A DNA stretch of 64,000 nt, taken from Rhizobium sp. 18065. GTDB lineage: Bacteria; Pseudomonadota; Alphaproteobacteria; Rhizobiales; Rhizobiaceae. Both the position numbers and the translations under genes were made by a program. Below the pieces are notes generated by a model. That model did no database searches, was not told the DNA's origin, and worked only from the letters and a program-made list of their open reading frames with translations. The stretch lies in the NCBI RefSeq assembly GCF_902706095.1, contig NZ_CACSJP010000001.1, forward strand, positions 992,001 to 1,056,000. Direction: 5' to 3'. Shown piece by piece: positions 56,574-64,000 of the stretch (its first letter is position 1; each line of letters begins with the position of its first letter).

Positions 56574-57029
56574 TCATTCCTCGAACCTGTTGGCGACCAC
56601 AAGGGTGCGGTCTCGGTTTGTGACAAGGTTCACCAAGCCGCCGTTTTTAAAACTGCCCGGATGGATGACGTGTCTTGTGACGGCCTCGAAATCCGGGCCC
56701 ACAGGCGCGTCCATTCCATACGTTCTACCATTGCCGCGAATTTTTTCACTTTTGAACTCCCACCCGCGCAAGAGCAGATCAAAGTCCGTAGGGTCAATTT
56801 TAAAAGCACAACTGATTATAATGTCTGTGATTGCCCGTGCCGAGCATTCTGTATCTCGCACAGAGGAAGGCAGCTCCGGGAGATTGAGAATAAAGGCAAT
56901 CCTTGCCGGGTTTTTCAAATGATCTCGGGCATTGATGCGCTGGATGTAAACATATGCAAACGCCGACGTACACACGACTGATATAACGACTGTGCCCGCC
57001 AAAATCACACGCGCTCGCAGACTTACCAT
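56574..57029 (-). CDS. hypothetical membrane-anchored protein
   Basis: A 151-residue protein with an N-terminal helix, MVSLRARVILAGTVVISVVC, that could be a signal anchor, followed by a periplasmic domain of about 120 residues containing DTECSARAITDIIISCAFKI, with two cysteines that may pair. It ends GLVNLVTNRDRTLVVANRFEE. I do not recognise a family. The low GC content of the region and the absence of homologous neighbours suggest a lineage-specific gene. Confidence 0.5.
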   Translation of the reverse strand: MVSLRARVILAGTVVISVVCTSAFAYVYIQRINARDHLKNPARIAFILNLPELPSSVRDTECSARAITDIIISCAFKIDPTDFDLLLRGWEFKSEKIRGNGRTYGMDAPVGPDFEAVTRHVIHPGSFKNGGLVNLVTNRDRTLVVANRFEE

Positions 57030-57213
57030 ACTCCTCCCCAGGCTCCCCGACGAACGTCAATGCATATTTTTGAGACTTGCAGGGATCAGCGACGGAAGCA
57101 AGCAGTTGTCCTCTTCGGGCCGAAGGCTGTCATGGCAGCGATGCGCCAATTGCGGACGTTGATTAAGCAACCGCCTACCATTTCCGTACGCAGAATTGCG
57201 CATCGCAAAAGCC

Positions 57214-58614
57214 TTATGCTGACAAGATGCTCGTCGGCAGTCGAACCGTGATTGTCGTACCTCCGGGTCCGCTCGCCCGCGCGAGTGTTCCCCCGATCTG
57301 ACGGACGAAGGCATCTACGAACCTCGTTCCCATGCCAGACGATGCAGTCGTTCGTTCTTTGCCATCCAGGCCGACGCCGTTATCTTGAACCGATAGGATA
57401 AACTCGTCGTCGCGCTGCCGGAAGCCGATGACGACGAGGCCCATGTTGTTGGGGAAAGCATGTTTGATCGCGTTCGTGGCAAGCTCGTTGACCAATAAGC
57501 CAATCGGGACGGCATGGTCAGCGATGACATTGAAAGGTTCAACGTCCAAGGCTATCTCTATTTTCGATCCTTCACCGAGGAGACTTGAACGAATGCTTGC
57601 GGCAATTCCTGCCAGGTAGGCAGGCATGTCAACCGGCCCAAAGGCGCTGGAGCTGGCGATCACATCGTACAGGATTCCAACCGCATTGATGCGCGACTGC
57701 ATTGCCTGATAGCCGACGACGCACGGCTCTGCCGCTCGCCTTATTTCAAATGAGACAAATGCAGAGATGATTGCGAGCGAGTTCTTGATGCGGTGAGCTA
57801 ATTCCGCCGCCATCATGTCCTTGTTGCGATCAGCATTGATGGCCTCAGTGACATCCTCGAAAGCAAGCAAAAGGTTGGTGACATGAGTATCCGGCATATG
57901 GATTTTGCGTGCATTAAGCTTGAACACGCGATGTCCGAGATCGGGGAATTCGTCTTCGATTAGGAAGCTCTCGAATACAGTTTCTTCCGGAACGACATGT
58001 CTAAGGAGCGCGGTCAGCGCAGCGACATCCCATTGTCCTTGCTTCAATTCATCAATGCGCCTGTTCAACACATTTGCCTCCGTATCGCCGAACAAGCGCA
58101 CGAAGTTACGGCTGGCCGTGGTGATGCATAAATTCTCGTCGAGTATGACAAAGGGATCGCGCACTGTATCGGCGATGCTTTGCGCTATTTTAACGGCACG
58201 GTCGGCACGAAGCTGCTCTTCGCGCGAGGCGGTCACATCAACTTGCGAAGCGAAAAAGAACTGTAGCTCTCCGGCTTTGGAAAACACTGGGCTGACATAC
58301 AGCGTGTTCCAGAAAGCGGAGCCATCTTTGCGATAGTTCAGGATATCGACCGTGATATCCGTGCGCGCAGCAATAGCAGTTTTGAGAGATGCGACAGTGT
58401 CTAGTTCTGTGTCTATTCCCTGGAGAAAGCGGCAGTTGCGCCCCATGATCTCGTCGCGCTCGTAGCCGGTGAGAGCTAGAAAAGCGTCGTTGACGAAGAC
58501 GATTGGATTGTCGTCCTGACGAGGGTCAGTGATTATCATTGGCATTCGCGTTGCGCGAAGAGCTGCCGCAAAAGGATCGCCCCTGCCCTGCTCATGCTCA
58601 AGGCGGTCGGTCAT
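57214..58614 (-). CDS. LOV-domain blue-light sensor histidine kinase (HWE/HisKA_2 type)
   Basis: A 466-residue cytosolic kinase. The N-terminal LOV domain (residues 15-130) has the photoactive cysteine in GRNCRFLQG (Cys61), which forms an adduct with flavin under blue light. A second PAS-type domain follows (about 140-262), then a HisKA_2 dimerisation helix with the phospho-accepting His274 in ELAHRIKNSL and an ATPase domain with LVNELATNAIKHAF and DNGVGL. The start at 58614 matches homologues, though it lies close to GGGAG; an in-frame start at 58704 is the alternative. There is no response regulator next to it, so it is an orphan kinase. Confidence 0.92.
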   Translation of the reverse strand: MTDRLEHEQGRGDPFAAALRATRMPMIITDPRQDDNPIVFVNDAFLALTGYERDEIMGRNCRFLQGIDTELDTVASLKTAIAARTDITVDILNYRKDGSAFWNTLYVSPVFSKAGELQFFFASQVDVTASREEQLRADRAVKIAQSIADTVRDPFVILDENLCITTASRNFVRLFGDTEANVLNRRIDELKQGQWDVAALTALLRHVVPEETVFESFLIEDEFPDLGHRVFKLNARKIHMPDTHVTNLLLAFEDVTEAINADRNKDMMAAELAHRIKNSLAIISAFVSFEIRRAAEPCVVGYQAMQSRINAVGILYDVIASSSAFGPVDMPAYLAGIAASIRSSLLGEGSKIEIALDVEPFNVIADHAVPIGLLVNELATNAIKHAFPNNMGLVVIGFRQRDDEFILSVQDNGVGLDGKERTTASSGMGTRFVDAFVRQIGGTLARASGPGGTTITVRLPTSILSA

Positions 58615-58904
58615 CTCCCACGCGTCAAACTTTTCCAAAAATACTTGCCTTCCATGGGATGCCGGGGCTGGCGTGGCAGAAGCTAACACGAGCGGGCCAA
58701 CCATTATAGAGCAACTAACATATGGCTATGCATGAACCGAAATTTGCGTACTGGTGTTCGGTTTGCAATTCTAACAGCTTAGACGGTGCAAAAATCAGGT
58801 GCGGTTATCGCCCATGTCTGCAAAGGGCCGATTAGCGACGAGATGTGCTATCATCCGCTGCCTGATGGAGGCGACGCGGCGGGAGGAGTGGCGGAGAATT
58901 CGTC
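58615..58904. other. 290-bp gap between the LOV kinase and the integrase
   Basis: No gene recognised. It contains the LOV kinase promoter (minus) and the integrase promoter (plus). This is the probable left edge of the accessory island; I found no attachment-site repeat that recurs at the right edge. Confidence 0.4.
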
Positions 58905-59525
58905 ATGGATATTATCCCACTACGTCCCCGCCGCCCCTGGAACAAGGGTATTCTTGTTGGTCAGAAGCGCCCACTTCAGCCCAAGAACGTGTGGTCGATC
59001 CGTGTTCGACTGGAAATGAGCGGAGCGATCAGAGAGCTGGCGCTCTTCAATCTCGCCATAGACAGCAAGCTTCGCGCTTGCGACCTTGTAAGACTGAGGG
59101 TCGAAGACCTATGGTCTGGTAGCTCGGTCAGGGATCGAGCCACCATCATCCAAAAGAAGACAAAGCGGCCCGTACAGTTCGAAGTGACTGAGCAAACGAA
59201 AGCTGCACTTGTAGCATGGCTCCCATTCGTCCGACGTAGCGGCGGCAGCTATCTGTTCCCAAGCCGCCGCAAGACGTCGCAGCATTTGTCGACGAGGCAG
59301 TACGCCCGGATTGTCCAGCGATGGGTAACGTCCATCGGACTTGAAGCCAGCGCCTACGGGACCCACTCCCTGAGAAGAACTAAGGCGGCACAGATTTACA
59401 AGAAGACTGGCAATCTCCGAGCCGTGCAGATTCTGCTCGGTCACACCAAGCTTGAAAGCACCGTCCGATACCTGGGTGTCGAGGTGGACGATGCTCTGCG
59501 GATCGCTGAGCAGATTGAACTGTAG
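58905..59525 (+). CDS. short tyrosine recombinase/integrase
   Basis: A 206-residue integrase consisting of the catalytic domain alone with a short basic N-terminus. Catalytic residues are in place: Arg57 (SKLRACDLVRLRVEDL), the His154-x-x-Arg157 box (THSLRRTKAA), His180 (LLGHTKLESTV) and the nucleophile Tyr189 (VRYLGV). It lacks the usual SAM-like DNA-binding domain, so it is a short-form recombinase that may act at a specific site or with partners. It is the likely mobilising gene of the island that carries the CBASS pair, although the element boundaries are not seen. Confidence 0.85.
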   Translation: MDIIPLRPRRPWNKGILVGQKRPLQPKNVWSIRVRLEMSGAIRELALFNLAIDSKLRACDLVRLRVEDLWSGSSVRDRATIIQKKTKRPVQFEVTEQTKAALVAWLPFVRRSGGSYLFPSRRKTSQHLSTRQYARIVQRWVTSIGLEASAYGTHSLRRTKAAQIYKKTGNLRAVQILLGHTKLESTVRYLGVEVDDALRIAEQIEL

Positions 59526-59531
59526 GTTCGT

Positions 59532-59556
59532 GACCATCGGCGGATTGCCGATGGTC
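59532..59556. terminator. hairpin after the integrase gene
   Basis: GACCATCGGC (59532-59541) and GCCGATGGTC (59547-59556) are perfect complements around a five-base loop. No T-run follows, so termination is uncertain. Confidence 0.5.
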
Positions 59557-59814
59557 CCTCTCGCGCCAAAAGGAGACGTTGCGCGAGTATCTGCACCTTT
59601 GCGTGAACGCGTGCGGGCGATTTTCAGTCCGTTGCTGCCTGGCACCCTTGCCAAGACAACGTCTTCCATCAGAGGTTAAGGTCCACGTCAAACCTCCGGT
59701 TTGAAGAGCTTGGGCTAATTGGAAGCGGAGCGCCTGGCAACTGCCGTAGTGGCGGCTAGCGTCACCCTAGCTGGCACACCATATGATTGTTGTTCAACTA
59801 TGGAGGAAAAACAC

Positions 59815-60054
59815 ATGCCGCAACCGCTTACCCCTGAGCAACAGGGCCGACTTATTCTCGATGCTATGAAATCCTACAATGTTCGTTCGGGTGAAGTTCT
59901 GATGCAGCAGCACGTCATGCAGCACGGCATCAAACACGGGCTCTCAAATGATGATCTCACTGCGGGCTTAAACTACGCCCTTGAGCAGGGGTGGATTACC
60001 ATCAACAGCAACAAGCATTATATCCTGACTGATAAAGGCTACGTGGAGGTCTGA
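59815..60054 (+). CDS. small winged-helix-like protein of the island
   Basis: A 79-residue protein, MPQPLTPEQQGRLILDAMKS... ending ILTDKGYVEV. The pattern of helices and the final beta hairpin (GWITINSNKHYILTDKGYVEV-like) suits a winged helix. It starts at 59815 after the strong ribosome binding site GGAGGA; an earlier ATG at 59800 overlaps that site. Function is unknown; it may regulate the island or be a defence accessory. It lies between the integrase and the CBASS genes with its own terminator. Confidence 0.65.
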   Translation: MPQPLTPEQQGRLILDAMKSYNVRSGEVLMQQHVMQHGIKHGLSNDDLTAGLNYALEQGWITINSNKHYILTDKGYVEV

Positions 60055-60070
60055 TCCATCGAAGCAAGTG

Positions 60071-60106
60071 TGGCATCCAGCAATTCCCGCTGGGTGCCAT
60101 ATTTTG
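60071..60106 (+). terminator. intrinsic terminator after the 79-residue gene
   Basis: TGGCATCCAGC (60071-60081) pairs with GCTGGGTGCCA (60089-60099), one mismatch, followed by TATTTTGCTT. Confidence 0.75.
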
Positions 60107-60422
60107 CTTCCCACGGCCGCTTGCCCATCAAATGAATCGTATTGCGTGAATGCTGATGGTGCGCTTCCCAGAAGAATGGCCTCCTCATCTTGGCCTTCTG
60201 GCTCATACCGCGCCACTCAAATCCGATGGGGTGGTGGCAGGTTGTTCGGCCGGCGCACTCACGGCTCCAGTTGCCCGCAACCGCACACTCCAGTTGGCAA
60301 CGCGCGCCAGGTGAGCAGGATTTTCGTTTTCAAGTTCGTCTTTCGTTCTCCTGTGGATACTGCCAACAACCTTAGGACGTGTCACCGCAATTCATGTAAC
60401 TGTGTCGTCGAAGGTGAGCGCC
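60107..60422. promoter_or_regulatory. 316-bp leader region of the CBASS operon
   Basis: No gene recognised. It should hold the promoter of the patatin/CD-NTase pair. I see no clear operator and no attachment site in it. Confidence 0.35.
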
Positions 60423-61364
60423 ATGACCGAAGCCATCGAAGCAGTAAAGCCGTACCGCATTCTCAGCCTTGACGGCGGAGGTGCGAAGGGATTCTACACT
60501 TTAGGCGTCTTGGAGGAGATAGAAGGGCTTATCGGGTGCCCTCTTCATGAAAAGTTTGACCTGGTCTTTGGAACAAGTACCGGCGCTATTATTGCGGCAA
60601 TGATTGCCCTCGGCATGCCGGTGAAAGAAATACACGCCCACTACCTCAAATATGTGCCAGAGGTCATGCGGCTAAAAACGCCTTCTCAGAAATCCGCAAA
60701 GCTTGCCGAGCTTGCCAAGGAAATCTTCAAGGAAGCCAAATTTGATTCCGTGAAAACCGCCGTCGGCATTGTGACCACCAGATGGGTGATCGAGCGGCCG
60801 ATGATCTTCAAAGGAAGTGTCGAGCAAGCTCATGGCAGGAAGGGTACGTTCCTTCCCGGCTTCGGGGTGACCATTGGGGACGCCGTCCAGGCCTCCTGTT
60901 CTGCCGTGCCCTTTTTCTCTCCGAAGACCGTCACCACAGGCAAGGGTGACGAGGTTGAGCTTATCGATGGTGGATACTGCGCCAACAATCCGACCCTTTA
61001 CGCTATCGCCGATGCCACCCGTGCGCTGAACCTTGCCCACAAGGACTTGCGTGTCGTCAGCGTCGGTGTCGGCGTCTATCCTAGCCCCAAGCCGCGTTTT
61101 TTCAGCGCCATGTACTGGGCGAAATATTTCCAGAGTCTCCAACTCTTGCAGAAGACGCTGGAAATCAACACCCAATCGATGGACCAGCTTCGCGTGATCC
61201 TTTTCAAGGACGTGCCAACGGTCCGCATCAGCGACACGTTCGAGCAGCCTGAAATGACCACGGACCTCTTCGAGCATGACCTGAAAAAGCTGAATATCCT
61301 TCGGCAGCGCGGGCGTGAGTCCTTCGCCAAGAATGAGCCACTCCTCAAGGAATACCTCCTCTAA
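60423..61364 (+). CDS. capV: CBASS patatin-like phospholipase effector (CapV-type)
   Basis: A 313-residue patatin-like lipase. The oxyanion hole is DGGGAKG at residues 17-23, the nucleophile elbow is FGTSTG with Ser52, and the catalytic Asp is in LIDGGYCANNP (Asp182), so the Ser-Asp dyad is complete. The gene stands directly before a CD-NTase gene with 12 bases between them, the order of short type I CBASS operons in which phage infection triggers cyclic dinucleotide synthesis that activates the phospholipase to degrade the inner membrane. The ATG at 60423 follows GAAGGTGAG; a longer upstream frame is less likely. No signal peptide or membrane helix is seen. Confidence 0.9.
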   Translation: MTEAIEAVKPYRILSLDGGGAKGFYTLGVLEEIEGLIGCPLHEKFDLVFGTSTGAIIAAMIALGMPVKEIHAHYLKYVPEVMRLKTPSQKSAKLAELAKEIFKEAKFDSVKTAVGIVTTRWVIERPMIFKGSVEQAHGRKGTFLPGFGVTIGDAVQASCSAVPFFSPKTVTTGKGDEVELIDGGYCANNPTLYAIADATRALNLAHKDLRVVSVGVGVYPSPKPRFFSAMYWAKYFQSLQLLQKTLEINTQSMDQLRVILFKDVPTVRISDTFEQPEMTTDLFEHDLKKLNILRQRGRESFAKNEPLLKEYLL

Positions 61365-61376
61365 CGGGATTTGCGA

Positions 61377-62261
61377 ATGCCTATCAACGAGAACCAGCTC
61401 GATACGTGGTCAGCACTAGGCAGCGTCCAGCAATCGGCGGCGACCTACAAGACTATCAGTGGCGTCTTGAACGACACCGAATCCCCGTATTACCTGAAAA
61501 TTTTCGGTACTTTCCTGCAAGGATCGTACGGCAACGATACCAACATCTATGCCGACAGCGATGTGGATACGGTTATTCGACTTACTTCGGTTTTCTACTC
61601 CGATACAAGCTCTCTCGGAGCAGGTGACAAAGCAAACTACGACCAGAAACGTTCGCCTGCCGAATACTCCCTGGCCAAATTCAAGGAAGAGGTTTCGGGC
61701 TGGCTTACCAAAAACTTTGGCAACGGCGTGAAGGCTGGCACCAAGGCCATCTACATTCCAGGCGGCGGCGCGCGGCGCGATGCGGACGTGCTTCCTTGCG
61801 CCGAGCATCGTCACTATTGGACCTATCCCACATACGGAGAGCCAACTTTTCGGGAGGGCATCGTCTTCTGGAAGAGCGACGGCACCAAGATTGTCAATTA
61901 CCCGAAGCAGCATTCAGCGAACTGCACGACGAAGCACCAGAATACCGGAAGCTATTTCAAGCCAACCGTGCGCATCTTCAAAAACATGCGGAACCGGATG
62001 ATCGCAGCAGGTACACTTGAGGCGGGTGTTGCACCGTCATATTATCTCGAAGGCCTGATTTCCAACGTCCCTAATGAGTTTTTCGGCAAGTCGTATCAAC
62101 AGACCATCACCAACTGCATCAATTACATTTCGATTGCCGACACGAAGGAGTTTACCTGCGCAAACGGCATTCACTACCTACTTCGGGAAGGCCACGACGT
62201 CTGCTGGTCGCCGGCTAAGTTTGCGTCGTTCATGTACGCCCTCAAAAAATTCTGGGGCTGA
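61377..62261 (+). CDS. CBASS cyclic oligonucleotide synthase (CD-NTase)
   Basis: A 294-residue nucleotidyltransferase of the DncV/CdnE superfamily. The active site is the Gly-Ser plus two metal Asp in FLQGSYGNDTNIYADSDVD (Gly49-Ser50, Asp62, Asp64), with the third carboxylate in GARRDADVLPC (Asp137). The ATG at 61377 is preceded by a TTG in frame. Such enzymes make cyclic di- or tri-nucleotides after phage sensing; clade and product cannot be told from the sequence. The operon has no Cap2/Cap3 ubiquitin-like genes and no HORMA/TRIP13 genes, which fits type I CBASS. Confidence 0.92.
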   Translation: MPINENQLDTWSALGSVQQSAATYKTISGVLNDTESPYYLKIFGTFLQGSYGNDTNIYADSDVDTVIRLTSVFYSDTSSLGAGDKANYDQKRSPAEYSLAKFKEEVSGWLTKNFGNGVKAGTKAIYIPGGGARRDADVLPCAEHRHYWTYPTYGEPTFREGIVFWKSDGTKIVNYPKQHSANCTTKHQNTGSYFKPTVRIFKNMRNRMIAAGTLEAGVAPSYYLEGLISNVPNEFFGKSYQQTITNCINYISIADTKEFTCANGIHYLLREGHDVCWSPAKFASFMYALKKFWG

Positions 62262-62443
62262 GACGCCTCTACCGAATACTTCACCCACTTTTCCAGCATG
62301 ACCTTGCGGGTGTAAACGTTGGCGCTGGTCGCCAGCCGGACATCGGCAATGAACGCTGCCAGCGACGGCATCCTTCTTTCTCCCCTCACCGCCCAGCGAT
62401 AGGCCTTGCGCACAGCGTACAGCGGGAATTCGGCCAGTTGCAC
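62174..62443 (-). pseudogene. truncated ORF remnant at the right edge of the CBASS island
   Basis: On the minus strand a frame reads MQLAEFPLYAVRKAYRWAVR and then MPSLAAFIADVRLATSANVY and continues into KVMLEKWVKYSVEAS before crossing into the antisense of the CD-NTase 3' end, where it stops. The part 62262-62443 looks like real protein-coding sequence that lost its C-terminal part. I do not recognise the family. The sudden switch at the CD-NTase stop suggests that the operon was inserted into, or joined to, this gene. Confidence 0.4.
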
Positions 62444-62712
62444 AGGTCATATTAGAATGTTTATCGCCGTGAAACGAGGAGCTCCCAAGCGACGACTAGG
62501 CAAAACGTACTCTCTATGACGGCTTAGGGCTTTATGCGGAAGTCGCTTGTCGAACGTCAGAGGTCCGCTTTCGAGTGGGCCGCACCAGCAGCGGCCAGTC
62601 CGCCTCAGGCTCCAAATTCGACCTCCACTTCCACTACCTCACCCCATCCTCCCGATTGCTGCCGCCGCCGCCGCAGGCTAGGTTGTGCCCTCATTCCTCC
62701 CGGAGACACCCC
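62444..62712. other. 269-bp gap before the cupin gene
   Basis: No gene recognised. It marks the return to GC-rich core sequence and should contain the cupin promoter. The end of the element probably lies here or at 62262. Confidence 0.35.
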
Positions 62713-63009
62713 ATGCCCGGCTATTCCGCCCGCCCACCTGCCATCCCGACCGTCGTGCTCGACGATGCCGTCACCCGCATCACCCGCTGGGATTTCGAGC
62801 CGGGTGCGGCGACCGGCCATCACACGCATGGGCTCGGTTATGTCGTGGTGCCGATGACCGATTGCCATTTCCTCATCGAGGACGAGGCCGGCGAGCGCCG
62901 GGTGACCAGCCGCGCCGGCGAAGCCTATCGCCGTGATGCCGGCGTCGAGCACAATGTCGTCAATGGCGGCGACCAGCCGATGAGCTTCATCGAGATCGAG
63001 TATAAATGA
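62713..63009 (+). CDS. cupin domain protein
   Basis: A 98-residue single-domain cupin. The metal-binding motif 1 is GAATGHHTHGLGYVVVPM, with HHTH, and motif 2 is GVEHNVVNGG, whose His completes the site. It starts MPGYSARPPAIPTVVLDD at 62713, after GGAG. Small cupins of this type bind a metal and often act as oxygenases or sugar-binding proteins; the substrate is unknown. Its stop codon overlaps the start of the MBL-fold gene (ATGA), so both are co-translated. Confidence 0.88.
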   Translation: MPGYSARPPAIPTVVLDDAVTRITRWDFEPGAATGHHTHGLGYVVVPMTDCHFLIEDEAGERRVTSRAGEAYRRDAGVEHNVVNGGDQPMSFIEIEYK

Positions 63010-63944
63010 CCGGCGACAGCGACGAAGCTGCGCCGGATATGCCACCGGAATTTGTCACGACCTTCGAGCCGGCGCATGGCGTGCCGGTGCCGCTCGCCGA
63101 TGGCGTGGCGCGCATCACCGTCAACAATCCGAGCCCGTTTACCTTTCACGGCACCAATACCTATATCGTCGGCGAAAGCTCGGTCTGCGTCATCGATCCG
63201 GGCCCGGAAGACGAGGCGCATTTCCGCGCGCTGATGCAGGCGCTCGCGGGCCGCGAGGTCACCCATATCGCCGTCAGCCACACCCATCGCGACCACTCGC
63301 CGCTGGCGCGTCGCCTGAAGGCAGAGACCGGCGCGATCATCGTCGCCGAAGGACCGCATCGCCCATCGCGGCCGCTGCACGAGGGCGAGGCCAATCCCTT
63401 TGCCGAAAGCGCCGATATGGAGTTCCAGCCCGATGTCGCGCTGGCCCATGGCGACACAGTCAAGGGCGATGGCTGGCAGCTCACTGCCCTGCACACGCCG
63501 GGTCACACCGCCAATCACTGCGCCTTTGCGCTGGATGACCGCGGTATCGTCTTTTCCGCCGATCATGTCATGGCCTGGGCAACCTCGATCGTCGCCCCGC
63601 CGGATGGCGCCATGGCCGACTACATGGCCTCGCTCGACATGCTGCTGGAACGGCGCGACCGGATCTACTTTCCCGGCCATGGCGGCCCGGTTACCGATCC
63701 ACCCGCCTTTCTGCGCGGGCTGCGCACCCATCGCCGCATGCGCGAGCGTGCGATACTGGAGCGCATCCGCCAGGGTGACCGGCTGATCCCGGACATGGTC
63801 AAGGTGATCTATGCCTCAACCGATCCGCGCCTGCATGGGGCAGCCGCACTCTCGGTGCTTGCCCATCTGGAGGATCTGGTGGAAAAAGGGCTGGTTGCGA
63901 CCGACGGTCCGGCCCGGCTTCTCGGCGTATACCGGATCGCCTGA
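63006..63944 (+). CDS. MBL-fold metallo-hydrolase (LACTB2-like)
   Basis: A 312-residue metallo-beta-lactamase-fold enzyme. Metal ligands are in VSHTHRDHSPLARRL (HxHxDH), LHTPGHTANHCAFAL (His) and FSADHVMAWATS (Asp), with a last His in YFPGHGGPV. The C-terminal helical domain (LRTHRRMRERAILERI) is that of the LACTB2/glyoxalase II-like group, whose human member is an endoribonuclease. The substrate here is not known. It overlaps the cupin gene by four bases. Confidence 0.92.
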   Translation: MTGDSDEAAPDMPPEFVTTFEPAHGVPVPLADGVARITVNNPSPFTFHGTNTYIVGESSVCVIDPGPEDEAHFRALMQALAGREVTHIAVSHTHRDHSPLARRLKAETGAIIVAEGPHRPSRPLHEGEANPFAESADMEFQPDVALAHGDTVKGDGWQLTALHTPGHTANHCAFALDDRGIVFSADHVMAWATSIVAPPDGAMADYMASLDMLLERRDRIYFPGHGGPVTDPPAFLRGLRTHRRMRERAILERIRQGDRLIPDMVKVIYASTDPRLHGAAALSVLAHLEDLVEKGLVATDGPARLLGVYRIA

Positions 63945-63972
63945 ACCTGCCGTGCTCCGCTTTATCCGGCAC

Positions 63973-64000
63973 TCAGTTGCCGGCAATACCCAGCAGTTCC
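63973..64000 (-). CDS. 3' end of a gene on the minus strand, cut by the window
   Basis: An open minus-strand frame ends ELLGIAGN followed by a TGA stop at 63975-63973, convergent with the MBL-fold gene. Only eight codons are visible, so this is a guess from context. Confidence 0.3.

Noticed and set aside
58720..62600. Attachment-site direct repeats for the integrase island
   Set aside because: I compared the sequence before the integrase with that after the CD-NTase and found only chance-length matches such as TTATCGCC; no credible att pair and no tRNA gene.

Overview
The window is chromosomal DNA of an alphaproteobacterium, most likely a member of the Rhizobiaceae (Rhizobium/Agrobacterium/Allorhizobium group). 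The evidence is the gene order ctaC-ctaD-ctaB-coxF-like-ctaG-ctaE, the set thrB-rnhA-peroxiredoxin-YqgE, a CcrM GANTC methylase, GntR-type BioR with its TTATAGATAA boxes, rhizobial RIME-like inverted repeats in front of smc, and a GC-rich codon bias throughout. No rRNA, tRNA or CRISPR array was seen.

Layout. 1-4.6 kb: the 3' part of a D-Ala-D-Ala carboxypeptidase with a SPOR domain, a ParDE-like toxin-antitoxin pair, a HAD phosphatase, tldD and a secreted IalB-like protein. 4.9-11.5 kb: the aa3 cytochrome c oxidase operon (subunits II, I and III, heme O synthase, the CuB chaperone CtaG, SURF1) behind an FNR/FixK-type box. 11.6-23.3 kb: ispH, an ABC-F ATPase with what reads as a complete leader-peptide attenuator, an SDR/AraC divergent pair, thrB-rnhA, a TetR/membrane protein pair with twin perfect operators, a peroxiredoxin, a DsbD-N-like protein, YqgE and a LysE exporter. 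23.3-31.6 kb: a DISM-PAS-GGDEF-EAL protein with a GNAT enzyme, an M16 peptidase with thrC, a lipoprotein and a lipid kinase. 31.6-38.1 kb: HAD, SMR-TetR, ArsR with two small monooxygenase-fold genes, bioR/bioY, DUF1284, YjbR and a second ParDE pair. 38.4-54.7 kb: ccrM, mutY with a HAD gene, dciA-like, a DsbA-like thioredoxin, smc, an Ivy-like lysozyme inhibitor, a GT90-like transferase, an MFS transporter, a Tat-exported VOC protein and ppdK. 54.9-58.6 kb: a class III nucleotide cyclase with a zinc ribbon, a small membrane protein and a LOV-domain histidine kinase.

58.7-62.5 kb is an accessory island with a short tyrosine recombinase, a 79-residue winged-helix-like protein, and a two-gene CBASS-type anti-phage operon (patatin phospholipase effector plus CD-NTase). 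A truncated ORF abuts its right edge. The window closes with a cupin and an MBL-fold hydrolase.

The two most interesting items are the CBASS island and the attenuator in front of the ABC-F gene. In the attenuator, a 24-codon leader ORF with a strong ribosome binding site overlaps a perfect 10-bp hairpin. The 3' arm of that hairpin can pair instead with the 3' arm of a downstream intrinsic terminator. This is the textbook architecture of translation-sensing transcription attenuation.
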